NCBI GenBank assembly: GCA_916700875.1
Contig: CAKAKS010000060.1
Location: forward strand, 33,428,804-33,492,803
Direction: 5' to 3'
From: Sebastes aleutianus
Lineage: Eukaryota; Chordata; Actinopteri; Perciformes; Sebastidae
DNA length: 64,000 nt
Part shown: one piece after another, positions 47,170 to 58,150 of the stretch
Layout: each line of letters begins with the position of its first letter
Numbering within the stretch: position 1 is the stretch's first letter
The notes under the pieces: generated by a model
What the model saw: only the letters and a program-made list of their open reading frames with translations
Databases searched by the model: none
What the model was told of the DNA's origin: nothing
Translations under genes and position numbers: made by a program

Positions 47170-48384
47170 TATACCCTGACATATTCTAATCCACCGTAGT
47201 TCTAATGTATGTGCTACATATAATATGTGTGTGTTTGTATACCAGGCTAAATCCCGTGATGTGTGTGGGAATCCTACCACGCAGTCCGAAGCCAAGGGCC
47301 TCACATCATGGCTACAAATGGGATGGTGGTGAGATCCTGCCGTCAGTGACGTCGGAAGTGAACTCCTGCTGGCTATGAAAACAGTCAACTTCCAAAGCTG
47401 GCCAGATGCTGAGAACAGTGAAGGTGAGCAACTCTTAACATCTCTTGTATTTACAGCATGTGCTTATGTTGCTGTATGTTTCGAAGGTACCATACTGTGG
47501 TTGTTGTTTTTTTCTCTATTGAAATAGCTATTATTGAAGGAAAGATGAAAAACATCAATTTAACAGCAGAGGGCTTTTGCATGGCAGTGAAAAAAATCAA
47601 ACAACTTAATAGCCCATAACTAAATAATAGCTATTTGTGAATGGGTCATAACTTGGAGTTGTCAATATATATAATGGAACATAATACTTGTATTTCATTA
47701 TGTTATTATGTGTTTTTGACACAGATTTTTGGAGATGCAGAAGTGGAAGAGCTGCTCAAGCACTTTGAGACCCTACTGGTTTCCTCCGGGCTCGATGTTA
47801 ACAAGATTCCGTATCAGTGGACGTACCTGAAGACCCAGGTGTACCAAGAAGACAAGATAGAAAATACTAACTGGGCACAGGTCAACAGAAGAGCAGGTCA
47901 CCTTTATCCTGATGTTCTTGCTCTTATTGACCTTTTGCTCTCCATCTCCTCAAACGGCTGTCTGTGAGCGAGGCTTCAACATCATGAAGTTGGTCAAAAG
48001 CGACTGGAGATGCAGACTAAAGTCTGAGACAGTGTCAGACCTCCTGACTGTCCAGTTGAGCTCTCGGTCCATAAAGGACTTTGACCCAACCTCTGCCATT
48101 GAGCTTTGGCATCTGGACAGTGTACGGTCACGCAGACCATGCTTCATGGACAGGGCAAAAGGGAGCAAGACTGAGGACTATTCTGATTCTGATGTCTGTC
48201 TCTCTGAGTCAGAGGAGCATGTGTAGTTTTCATCTTTACCTACGTTTACGTTCACCTATATTTTCATGTTATTATTTACATTTAAAGATGATGTTTAATG
48301 GTGATGAGTGGTAGACAAAAGAAAATACTTGCCTGCCACAGTGGCAGTCAGTGACAAAAGTTCATTTCAGACCCTGGTTGCAGG

Positions 48385-48944
48385 TGTATTTAAAAATGGC
48401 CAAATCAAAACCGCGGATGCCAAGATATCCTGACTCTTAGTCCCTTTTATTAGTCAAGCTCCAAAAATACACTTCCCATAATGCAATTCAGTTTTGTCTT
48501 TCATAGGACACCTCCTGCCAAATGACCACCCACATCTTTCTGACTCTATGCCTTGGGGTTGTGACACAGATTTCCTGTTATAATATTGCAGCGTCCAAGC
48601 CCAAGCCCAGCTAACTGCTGTTGCCATTTCTTGGCAAACTATCGGCCCAGCACTGCTGTGCAGTGCCTCTGGCTAAAGCGCGGGTTGCCAGATATGGTTG
48701 GTGAGCACAGGTGGTATAGGTCTTTGTCCAGACACAATGGTACCAAACCTTGTGGCCTTACAGTTACTGAGTCCAGCTGTTTTTGCCAAGAAACTGTTCC
48801 AGCATATAACTCCCAAAATTGTCATGTTTACATTTCTGTTTAAAGGAATACGGAATTCAGAGCATATCTATTGCCTCTGCACGGCTCTCAACATGGCAAC
48901 GGCTGAGCCCTCCCTCTGAGAGTCACACACTCTGAGGTCGGGTT
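48385..48944. other. TSNARE1 intron, nothing recognised
   Basis: No supported feature. Confidence 0.4.
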
Positions 48945-49545
48945 CACACCTAAAGGTCCGGTTCCTGAATCGAACCAATGCGAAGATGATACATTGTTTC
49001 AATTTTCCAACTGGTCCGGTTTCTGTTCACAAAGACAAATTTCAAACGGTCCAGAAATAGTGAACAAAACTCACGTGGTGGAAATGTCATTGGATTATTG
49101 GTCAGGCAGTTGGCAGGTAAAGAGACAATAAACCTCTCCTAATGTTCTAGCTGGATATCGTAAATCATGGAGCACCGTCAAATTCTGTTCATGTTGGTGT
49201 TGATCTTGAGCGCATATCAGCAAACTTTAGTAGAGACAGCGGGTATTAAATCATTTATTAATCATCTTCAGCCCATATGTTAAGGAGGCATCTCACTTCG
49301 TGGTGAGTCCAGGTTTGTCCCCTGCCAGTCGACATTTTTGCTAGCAAATGCGCTAATAGCCACTGGCAACCAAAACAGAAAAAAAGGAATCGTTCTTTTA
49401 ATGACAGATGAAATGGTACACTTCCTGTGTTTGGTTCGAATGGTGTTCGCACCAGAAGACTCCAGAGTTCACTTGACAGCGGACCGAGACCACCCCTTCG
49501 AGGTGGACCAGGGAGCGGTTGTTTGGTCCGCACCAGGGTTTGATT
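48945..49545. mobile_element. Likely MITE with GGTTCACACC-type left end
   Basis: The left end GGGTTCACACCTAAAGGTCC and internal words (GGTCCGGTTTCTGTTC, TTTGGTTCGAATGGTG, GGTGGACCAGGGAGCGG, TTGGTCCGCACC) match a widespread fish repeat built around GGTCC/GCACCAGAG words. A related fragment lies at about 63430-63600 (CACCAGAGTTTGTTTG). The right terminus is not precisely defined. Confidence 0.5.
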
Positions 49546-49546
49546 C

Positions 49547-49786
49547 ATGCAGACTGTCGATTTTGCCGTTGTACTGGAGAAACACATCATTCTGCACGAG
49601 CTAAGAGATGTTCCTAATGCTTTTGCAACACTGATGGGTCTGCTTTACTGCCTTAACATAAACTATCCCAAAGGACTGAAGTATACATTGGAGGTAATAC
49701 AGAAAGTTTTCATGGGCATCTGTGGTGGCAATTGTTCAGCCAAAGTTCATGCACTCCGAAACAAGATGCTTCAAGGCAAAGAGTAG
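49547..49786 (+). pseudogene. C-terminal fragment of an expanded fish gene family (SAMD3-like)
   Basis: A 79-residue frame. Its core (ELRDVPNAFATLMGLLYCLN, INYPKGLKYTLEVIQKVF, CSAKVHALRNKML) resembles the C-terminal region of a multicopy, uncharacterised fish family. As I recall it is annotated SAMD3-like, with the pattern LRDVP.A..LL.GL.YALN..YP..LKYTFE..QK. A possible acceptor (TTCATGCAG) sits immediately upstream, but the sequence before it is MITE. The stop is followed by about 480 bp of AT-rich DNA with AATAAA near 50272. It could be a retrocopy, a relic of a mobile gene, or a real terminal exon. No function is assigned. Confidence 0.5.
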
Positions 49787-50449
49787 TGGCAAGTTGGCCA
49801 AGTTAATGGAAGCTATCACTTTTTCAGTTGGTCTGCTTGAATTGTATAAATGTTTATACACTTAATCTGCATCACACTCAATCTCACACACCAAAATCAC
49901 CACCATGCCAACATACACGTCATATGGTTAGAACAAAAGGCCTATGACAATAAGAAAAATGCCTTTAAAAGTTACAATGTTGTACTTTGTTATTTGTTCA
50001 TTTAAGAGATAATCTGCTACTCAAGTTTATGAAATTTAACTACATCACTTCAAGTTAAGCAGTAATCTTACTTATATATTTCACAATTGCAGCTTTTATG
50101 CCTTGACTTCCTCTTGTATGGAAAAAACACAGTATTAAAGCTGTTTTGCATACAGTTCTATTAATGTCAAGAGAAGCATGTTAAATATGGCATTTGTCAT
50201 TATATTCAGCCGTGTCTCATGTTTTAGATTCATACCAAAAATGCCACTGTCTGTCAGTTTTTGAAATTAAATAAATAGCATTCTGAATGTTCTTTGATGT
50301 TGGTGAGTCAATTTTATGTAGGTCTGTTGTCTTAAGTTGTGTGGGCAAATTACACAGTTCTAAAGTTCTGCAAGTAAGATGAACTATTACCTTGAAAAGT
50401 TACCTGGCTGCCTTAAAAAGAAAGCTTAGTTGAGCCAACTTTTATTAAG
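49787..50449. other. Possible 3' UTR-like tail, otherwise unassigned
   Basis: AT-rich, ending at TGAAATTAAATAAATAGC with an AATAAA near 50272. It may be the UTR of the fragment at 49547-49786. Confidence 0.35.
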
Positions 50450-51232
50450 TGATCGGATCATAAGTGGACAGCTTTAAGTACAGGTGTGAACACACTTAAG
50501 ACGCATTGAGGACACATTGAGATCGGATCTTTCAGACCACACTCAGAGGTGGTCTGGGCCACATATGACCACATTCTTTTAGCAGTGTGTACGCGATTGC
50601 GTCCTGGCCACATTAAGGACCGCCTACTCATCTGATGTCCCGCTGGGATCCGCGGGATCACCGCGCCCCTCAGGGGAATAAACAGGCAGACATGGGCACT
50701 TGTCAGCATGGAAACGGCCTCTGTGCTCGACTGTATGTAGACGAGGCACGCAAAGTGCATTATTATCATACTGTCGAAGATGTGTCGGTGTTTTTGTTCC
50801 GCTGCTTAGCGCGGACCTGACACCCGACCGCCCGCCTGTTCTCTGTCCTCCCCGGCTCTCTGGAGCGCTGTACCCCGCTGTTGTCTGGCAAAAGCAGCGG
50901 TGCCGGCACCGGCGGCGCGGAGGTCCCCGGGGACCGCTGGTACAATAACCTTTTATTTTGATGTTAATACAATGTACCAGAATTAACGAATATGTAGGAT
51001 ATTACTACTGACATTCATGTAATATTACGCCACAACAGCTGCTGTATTAGGTGCGTGTTTACTACGTGTTCATTTGCATATAGAGCGGGGAAGTGAGATC
51101 AGATCACAAGTGGCCGCTGAAGACGCATGTGGAGACACATTCTAATGCCAGGTGTGAACAGACGAGCTTAAAGCTGTCCACTTGTTATCGGATCACTGAG
51201 GACGCATGTTAATACCAGGTGTGAACAGGGCC
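50450..51232. mobile_element. MITE with long inverted arms (AAGTGGACAGCTTTAAG)
   Basis: The left arm TGATCGGATCATAAGTGGAC continuing AGCTTTAAG (50450-50478) pairs with the right arm CTTAAAGCTGTCCACTTGTT continuing ATCGGATCA (51167-51195). The right side continues through GACGCATGTTAATACCAGGT to GTGAACAGGGCC, a tip missing on the left, so the left end is truncated. The core is GC-rich. This type of GTGTGAACAGGGCC-ended element is widespread in fish genomes. Confidence 0.75.
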
Positions 51233-52162
51233 ATAATCCCCCCCAAAAATACCAATTTGTGTTTTGAGCAATCAGACAATAATACAAAGATAATTTCCTG
51301 GTGTTGGTGTAGCATCATATTTTTAGTATAATTTGTCGTCTTACAGTGCATTAACAGACTATCACCATTTAAAAAGCTCTTGCTCTCCGAATTCCAGTGG
51401 TGGCACTTGATGTAAACTGAAAAGGGACATCAGAAAAAATACATATTAACCTCAAGCATCCCCATTTTTTATTGTAGGGAAAGAAGACTACATATCTACT
51501 CTAAGAAATAGAACACTAAATGTGCTCTTCTCTAATCTTTGTGTGTCCCAACTTGCTGAATCGTGTTGAGCTTAATGGAAATGATATCGTTACTCTGCAC
51601 ACGGTCTTGACAGCACATTACATGACAGCGCACCAGCCCTCAGTGATACCAAGGACTACTGGTCTAATAGTTAACATTGTTAAAACAGCAGGGTCTGCTT
51701 TAAAGGCTGTCAATACACAGAAGTTAATGAGATGAGACAGAACATGTTTAATGAACTGGATGGTCCAAAATATTTGTTATCGCCACATAATTACCCCCAT
51801 ATATTTACAACTGGCCAATAACAGTGAGAGTGCTATTGATTGTTTTGGTGTTGTGAGAGTGAAAATGCTACAGCCGGTTCAGAGATGTGGGTAAAGACTT
51901 GTGTTTAAAGCTGTGATGGCCTCTGATAATTACTGCACAACTTGAGCGTGTAGAGAATTACCTTTCGAACTTAACAGGAGCAGGAGGTTAGGTGAATGAA
52001 TTGAGCTGATTGACTAAATGCACTTACTCCTTTGGTGAGTTGAAGAAGGCGGAGGAATACATGTTTCAGACTCACCGGATGAAGATCCAAATACAAAGAA
52101 ATATCTAAATCTAAAACACAGATTTCCATGAAACTAACTGAGAACATTCATGCTCTCAAGAG
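51233..52162. other. TSNARE1 intron, nothing recognised
   Basis: No supported feature. Confidence 0.4.
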
Positions 52163-52782
52163 GCAACACATTCTCACTCCCAACTTGTCAAATACTGCCG
52201 CTTGGTCAGTGCCCCTCAGCATGGAATACCGACGCTCTATACCCCTCTAACATTCCTTTTGGACGGACCAGGGACGGCGTGTCAATATATACCTTCGTTA
52301 CATGCATAGTGTCTTTTCAAAATAAACTTTGGTTTTCACAGGACGTAGGTAGGGTTAGAAAACGATTGATAACAACTCACATGACTACCGAGTGCTTTAC
52401 AACTCATGTGACTAGCGACTCACGACGCTAACGATACTAACAAATCACATGACTAACGACTGACATCACTAAATTATTGTAAACGTCTACTTTTAGTTTC
52501 AATACTGGACACGAACAGCGGCCTCCTGGTTCAAAGTCCTATGTGTTTGTTTGACCCATCCACCTCCCCTCCCACCCGACCTAAGCAGACTCTCACACTC
52601 CTTTTACTAGCCTGTGTCAGTTGCTCTGACCGTCTAATAATGCCGCGAGTGGGTTTACATTGGAGTTAGTGGAAAGCCCGGTGCACACGGTCGCTAAAGG
52701 GTACCTTTATGTGTCGGTATCCGATGCCGAAGGGCTCTGACCTGAAGCATCGGTATTTGAGTTGGGAGTGAGAACGGGTCGC
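52163..52782. mobile_element. TIR element, copy 2 of the large repeat family, with AAGAG target duplication
   Basis: The left end GCAACACATTCTCACTCCCA pairs with the reversed right end GCGACCCGTTCTCACTCCCA, and similarity continues through ACT...CAAATAC. It is flanked by AAGAG on both sides (52158-52162 and 52783-52787). Internally there are degenerate GACTAACGACTCAC-type direct repeats (about 52380-52470). It is non-coding. Shared segments with 34700-35940 and 61840-62092 define the family. Superfamily undetermined. Confidence 0.7.
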
Positions 52783-54014
52783 AAGAGGATTAACCCGTTC
52801 ACCGTGAACTTTACTCTCAGGACACCTTCATGCCAAACTGCCAATGTCGTGCCAATGATTTCTCATCCTCATACTTGTATTTATGGGTGTGATTTTGATT
52901 CATTCAAGCCAGAAGAGGATGAGATTTCCAGTGCCCCCTTTTGGACAAATTAATTCAAACATTCCAAATACCAAAATACCCAATAAACACTCATCTGTAG
53001 TACATTATAATATCCAATAGAAAGAAATCCCCCAGCATTTCCTTTCCCAGAATATTTTAAACACCCTGTAAAACAAAAAGAATGCACTTTTTTGATGTAT
53101 ACAAATGACTCCGCTTTTAACACCTCCTCTGTGTAGTATGCCAAAGCTTGTGTCTGCCTGCTGAACCAACCTTGTTGATTGTGTATCTTGACTCACAGGC
53201 TTTAATATAGTATGTCCTTAGCCAGCATGAATAGGCCATAAAAGCACTAATCCTTCCTTCTCGAGCCTTTTCATTTCTTTGTATTACCTGCTGCTTTTGC
53301 TACAAACGCCCCCACAGCACAATCACATATTATTCATATCCGCCACTACACTGAGAAAGCCTTCAAGAAAAGGCCAACGGCAATTTCGGTGCATCTCTTT
53401 TTAATGGGGAGAGGTCCATTATTGCATGGCTCTGTAATGATCAGATTGGACTTCTGCTGTGGTATAATGTTGTGAACTCTGCAGTCTTCCACAGAGACCT
53501 CTTCTATCTCTCCGTTCGACCCATTTGGGTGGGAGCACACTGTGTTCCTGTACCTTCCATGTCCAAAATACCACATCAACAGTCTTTCACATGCAAATGA
53601 CAAAATGCAGTTCACGCATGTCTGATTATGCCGAACAAGCACGAGATGTAGCAAAATTCACAAACAGAAAAAAGAACTGAGTGTGATGGAAGGAAGGGTT
53701 CAATGTTTTCTACGTCTGATGTAGGAATTACACATGTGGAATATGTTTAAGTGCACATTACTACATTTTAGACTTTTTATTTCATTTACGAATTCAAGCT
53801 CCTCTTGCAAGGAGTAGTAATTTAAAAGGCTCAGTCTGTTGCGGTGATCCTGAAAGCTCAATGTACTTCAACCTATGAGAACACATGCAAACGCCCAAAC
53901 TTTTTCCCTTGGAAAAAGATGAAACTTAATGGTGGGTCAGGGGCCAAAAGCAAATACCTATTGTATTGTATTGTATTGTTAGGATGCAAAATGGTATTAG
54001 GGTCCCACGTTCCC
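52783..54014. other. TSNARE1 intron, nothing recognised
   Basis: A short TATTG tandem (about five units) lies near 53958-53980. No gene or repeat copy supported. Confidence 0.4.
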
Positions 54015-54513
54015 TTAAAGGGACTGTTTGTTAGAATCACAAATGTCTTGTTAACAGCTTCACCTGTGGCCGTTAAGTCAACGAAAGTCATCGTCCTGTT
54101 GCTCGCGCTTGTGCTCGCTCTACATAAACATGAACGAGCATCGCTCAAAACAGTGAGGCGACACACGTCAGCTAAAAGCACAATATCACTCTATATTCAG
54201 CTGCTTGGCAGTAATGTTAGCTGACCAGACGAAGGTCTCTCCATGAATCAATGCTGATCCTAGTGTTGGCTTTTCCTGCCTCAGCCTCCCGACCGCGGCC
54301 GGAGGGAACAGGGGAGACGCCGGAGTTTTGGTCGGAGACGATAACGTTTCTCTCTGCGGAGCCCCGTCACTTCACAAGACACGGGAAACCTCTGTTGGTC
54401 TGGAGGAGCTGCAGCAGTTATTTGTGCACAAACGTCCACTGTACATTCACTAGATATTCTCAGAGCTAAACTAACTCTTCTGCAGTGTGGAGTGTGCATG
54501 CATGCACGTGAGA
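54015..54513 (-). mobile_element. TTAA/GGGACT MITE, copy 3 (one end lost)
   Basis: Starts TTAAAGGGACTGTTTGTTAG and matches copy 5 (62093-62893) in the same orientation. Homology stops after GCATGCATGCACGTGAGA, so the distal end is missing. It contains the MLILVLAFPASASRPRPEG frame on the plus strand (from 54251). Confidence 0.88.
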
Positions 54514-55559
54514 ACTCTACTCTTATCACCTGATGAGAAACACCTGCTTTAGTGTGACATCATTGATTGGGGCACGGCTAGAGGCATTACATATTGGAAG
54601 CTTGAGAGCAGGGTAGCAACAGTTCTTGCTGTATGTGACCTGTACTTGCTCAGGTTTCAAATTGCAATTAATGAATGCGAGACACCCACTTACTGGTGCT
54701 TCCCGGTACAGGCTTTCATTCCAAACAGAAAAAACAAATTACAATTTTACCACTCTCATACTTCTTTGACCTTAAGACTCTCTTACTCTTAATGCACAAT
54801 AAAAGCATAAAACAGGTTGAGTGAGTGTAGAGACTTCAATGTTCTTGGATTAATCTTTTGTTGTGAACTAATTATTTACTGTGTGTTTGTGTTCAATATG
54901 ATCCAGGGACAGTTAAAGAAGAACTCAAGTAAAAAAAAAAATTAAATAAAAAAAGCACTTTGGAAAAACAAAACATAACAACATTCTCCATTATGTGCGT
55001 CATTGGTTGCTGTAAATGTTAGCCACAATAATTAAGAACAGTGTGTTGCAGAATAAAAAGGACAGGAATAGAGGTATTCCATTCTTGTAGAACTGTGGTG
55101 AGCCAGTCTGAGTCAGCCTGACTCTAAAGGGTATTTAAAGGGCATCTACATTAGCCTGATTGAAGGCAGCAGACAAAAAGACACTCTACAACAAAAAGGC
55201 AGCAATTAGCAGAAGTTATTGCGTCCCATTCCTTCCAAAGAAACCTCATCACACACAAAAACACACACTCACGTCTGCACAGTCTTAACAACTAACAGTT
55301 TTGCAACATAAATCTGGATAAAGTGTTCATAAAGCATTTGTAACAGCACTATTATTAAACCCAGCTCTTTGCTATTGTCTCTCGTGTTTTGTGCCCTAAC
55401 ACACAGGTCTGTGCAATAACTGTATATGTGCATATCTTTACAAAGTGCAATAGCAACTGGATACGCCACTTATTTTTATTTATGTATTATTGATATGTCA
55501 CTTCTATTTATTTATACTTCACTTCTACTACGTTTTAAAAATATTTCTTTGTATTACTG
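54514..55559. other. TSNARE1 intron, nothing recognised
   Basis: AT-rich, no supported feature. Confidence 0.4.
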
Positions 55560-55700
55560 TGGCAGATGAATATGTGTGTGTGTGTGGTGTGTGAACGTGC
55601 GTGTATGTGAGGAATATTGAACGTACTGTTTCAAGAGCTGCCCAGTAAATTTCATTATACAATGTGTGCAATGACAATAAAGATATTCTATTCTATCTTC
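55560..55700 (+). mobile_element. LINE-type 3' tail (AATGACAATAAAGA...TATTC)
   Basis: After a short GT run comes TAAATTTCATTATACAATGT, then GCAATGACAATAAAGATATT and CTATTCTATC. This closely matches the tail of a common fish non-LTR element. No coding part is left. Confidence 0.6.
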
Positions 55701-55729
55701 ATAGGTCAGCAAAATAAGCATTTTGTTAT

Positions 55730-56516
55730 TTAAAGGGACTGTTTGTAACTTCTTACACGTATAAATCATTGCGGGTCGGTATCCCATGCGCGCTCGCGTG
55801 TGGTTACGCTGTTCGGACAAGACTCCAACACAAACTCCAGTGAAGCACCAAAACCTCTTGGTTGTATCTAGTGAAGCCCGTCTGTTAAACAGTGTTGGCC
55901 GCGGTCGGAGGACGCGGGGGAGACCGTAGCTTTGGTCTCCAGGACCGGAGTCTCTGCTGTACTCTGATCCTCTGCCTGCCTTCACTCACACACCGTGCTC
56001 GTTCTCGCTCTCTCTCTCTCCACCTCTCATGTGCATGCACGCACACTCCACACTGTGGAAGAGTTAGTTTAGCTCTGAGAATATCTAGTGAATGTTCAGT
56101 GGACGTTTGTGCAGAAATAACTGCTGCAGCTCCTCCAGACCAACAGAGGTTTCCCGTGTCTTGTGAAGTGACGGGGCTCCGCAGAGAGAAACGTTATCGC
56201 CTCCGACCAAAACTCCAGTGTCTCCCCTGTTCCCTCCGGCCGCGATCGGGAGGCTGAGGCAGGAAAAGCCAACACTAGGATCAGCATTGATTCATGGAGA
56301 GACCTTCGTCTGATCAGCTAACATTACTGCCAAGCAGCTGAAATATAGAGTGATATTGTGGTTTTAGCTGACGTGTCACCTCACTCTTTTGACCGATGCT
56401 CGTTCATGTCTATGTAGAGCTAGTGCGAGCAACAGGACGCTGACTTTCGTTGACTTAACGGCCACAGGTGTCGTTGTTGACAAGATATTTCTGATTCCTA
56501 CAAACAGTCCCTTTAA
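55730..56516 (+). mobile_element. TTAA/GGGACT MITE, copy 4 (complete)
   Basis: A 787-bp element. The left end is TTAAAGGGACTGTTTGTAAC and the reversed right end is TTAAAGGGACTGTTTGTAGG, so the inverted repeat is 18 bp including the TTAA on both sides. It serves as the reference for the family. It carries the shared open frame starting MLILVLAFPASASRSRPEG on the minus strand (56096-56287). A GC-rich centre is flanked by CACACG/ACACGTCAGCTAAAA words. TTAA borders suggest piggyBac-type mobilisation (inference). Confidence 0.93.
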
Positions 56517-56556
56517 TATTCATAATACTGTTAATAAGCCTTCTGTTTAAAGGTCC

Positions 56557-56760
56557 AAGCCTTTCCAAGCCGACCTAGAGCCGGTCGCGGCGCGCCGCCT
56601 CGTATGCGGGACACCCCAGCCTGCCTTGTGTCGGTCACACCCTCCAGCTGGCTGTTAATGAGGGTCTTTTGGCACAGAGAAGTACTCGTATCGGTAGTCG
56701 GTATCGGCGAGTACCCAAATGTAAGTACTTGTACACGGTCTGAAATAAAGTGGCATCGGT
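56557..56760. mobile_element. Second, truncated copy of the 28S-bearing hAT MITE
   Basis: AGCCTTTCCAAGCCGACCTA and GAGCCGGTCGCGGCGC repeat the 28S-like core. The rest follows the right half of the element at 41179-41739: CACCCTCCAGCTGGCTGTTA, GGGTCTTTTGGCACAGAGAA, GTACTCGTATCGGT and ATCGGCGAGTACCCAAATGT. It stops at GTGGCATCGGT, a few bases short of the terminus. The left half is absent. In the 28S part this copy keeps GGTCGCGGCGC where the other has GGTGGCGGCGC, so the two have mutated independently. It begins about 40 bp after copy 4 of the TTAA MITE. Confidence 0.8.
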
Positions 56761-57334
56761 CCAGAGCTATACGATCCGTCCCATGGACTGTTTTGCTTGC
56801 TTCACCCTTTCTGTCCGAGGACGGCACAATATCCAGTTGAAAGGTCAGACAAATGGAGCAGTAAAGGTACTGTGAGGGATTTTCGGTGCTGGAAATCCAT
56901 TTATCTTTGTTTTGACTGTGTTTAGTTTAGTCACTGAGGCTTACTGCTAAATTACAGCAACTTCATTATCGTTTATCGCAGCACGCAGGTTTTGGTTGCT
57001 TAGTAACAGCAGGCGTGACAGAAGCGCAACCTCCCAAGCACATTGGAAAGAAAAAAAAAGTGGCGCGGCAGGCGTTTTCCACGCGGTTTTAGACGGGACA
57101 TGTGTATGGCCCCTTAAACTCCAGTGTCTGGTGGTTTATTGCAAGACATGTTACATGTCATATAGCATTGCTCTGACACACAGAACTGTTTTAAAGATCA
57201 TAACTGTGTACCTTTGTGCAGTCATAAGAAGACTTAACATGTAGAGTTTAATTAAAGTCAATGTCATTTGTTGACATTTTTCACGTCTTTTAAGTTCACA
57301 GATAGCGTTTGGGGATTTGGGTGTGCTATTAAGA

Positions 57335-57390
57335 AGAAGTACTTTGTTAATCCCTCATTGGGGAAATTATATTTCATTAGGAGCTACAAC
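57335..57390 (-). mobile_element. Retroelement tail (AATTTCCCC...GGGATTAACAAAGT)
   Basis: On the minus strand AATTTCCCCAATGAGGGATT leads into AACAAAGTACTTCTTCTT. This is the same tail type as 10600-10664. Confidence 0.5.
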
Positions 57391-57729
57391 AACATATTAA
57401 CATTTAAAGTTTATGTCTGGTAATAAATGTGTTTTCTAGTCAACAAATATGAAAAGATTAAAAAACAACATTGGATGATGTAAATATCTCATTCCTCTGC
57501 TCCATAGAGCTCCATTGTTGTCCAAAAAACTATTAAAAATACATTAATAAGCCACATTGCTGCACTTTACTACATAGTACTTACATGTCCTTTACTAAGA
57601 TCAACATTTTTATTTGTGTCATGCCAGCATGACATTTTAAGACATATTCATCTTTATACAACAACTTCTATAAGTACTTCTATTCACATTTCAAATAAAC
57701 TGTACACTGAAAATGACTGCTACATTCCT

Positions 57730-58150
57730 TTTCAAATTAAAACAACTTACTTCTATGATCTGGACAACATTGAAGGCACCTTTTCCCTAATGGTGGCACA
57801 CCCTTTGGCAACAATGATGGCCTCCAAACATTTCTTGTAGCTATCTATAAGCTTCTTGCACCGGTCTGCTGGCCAGTTTAAAACAGTCTGCTTTTATCCC
57901 TTTCAACTATCCTTTTATGCCTTTGGATGTGTGCTTTGGGTCTTTATCATGCTGGGGGACCCATGATCTTTGACCCAAACACTGGGGGAGCACATTTCGC
58001 TCTAAAATACCTTGGTAATCCTCTGATTTGATTCCTTTAATACGGTATAGGTCTCCAGCACCAGAGGCAGCAAAGCAGCCCCGCAACATTGTGGATCCGC
58101 CACCATGTGTAAGGTAGGGTGTTCTTTTCCTTACAAGCTTCATTTCGGTT
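57730..58150 (-). pseudogene. Tc1/mariner transposase fragment
   Basis: On the minus strand: RKRTPYLTHGGGSTMLRGCF, AASGAGDLYRIKG, YQGILERNVLPQ, then PQHDKDPKHTSK. These correspond to the Tc1 signatures HGGGSIMLWGCF, LDENLLPS and QQDNDPKHTA, including the Asp of the second catalytic position. After a shift, 57730-57860 continues with the C-terminal part, recognisable as a reversed coding segment rich in CCAAAGGG and AATGTTGTCCAG words. The N-terminal DNA-binding part and termini are not seen. Inactive. Confidence 0.8.

Larger units (their letters stand above)
45476..48226 (+). pseudogene. hAT transposase pseudogene (ZNF862/KIAA1586-like)
   Basis: A start at 45476 gives MWRYFSNIDKPVKRHAVP. After a one-base frameshift near 45600 comes a TTF-type zinc finger (MHCSICK, then LVCGTKYDL, then SKSHK). 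Next are a stop at about 45760, a further shift, and AVTAMKAAQMAKLTVLFRNA. A later exon gives FDRLDEMKGIDAGMTQRN and FIGEHEREKIR, then a shift into SVMCDGSVDSA, CATDGAAVMVG and GIHCMAHRLELAYKDT. A donor at 46775 and acceptor ending at 47245 join EQ to AKSRDVCGN in frame. The last part has FGDAEVEELL, then a shift near 47940 into QTAVCERGFNIMKLVKSDWR. The hAT catalytic Asp (CDGS), Asp (ATDG) and Glu (CERGF) are all still present. It is broken by several shifts and stops. Confidence 0.85.
45130..48376 (+). mobile_element. hAT DNA transposon, full length (3,247 bp), inactivated
   Basis: The left end is CAGAGTCTGAAATTA and the right end, reversed, is CAGGGTCTGAAATGA, an imperfect 15-bp terminal inverted repeat. 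The flanks are identical octamers GTTGCAGG (45122-45129 and 48377-48384), a perfect 8-bp target duplication as made by hAT transposases. Inside is a decayed ZNF862-like transposase gene in the plus orientation (45476-48226). A solo LTR (46831-47169) sits in one of its introns. The whole unit lies in the TSNARE1 intron, antisense to that gene. Subterminal words related to GCCACTTTGGCAGGCA occur near both ends. Confidence 0.93.

Noticed and set aside
46323..47388. Minus-strand frames inside the hAT element (81, 77, 81 and 142 codons)
   Set aside because: Shadows of the plus-strand transposase and of the nested LTR. No independent motif.
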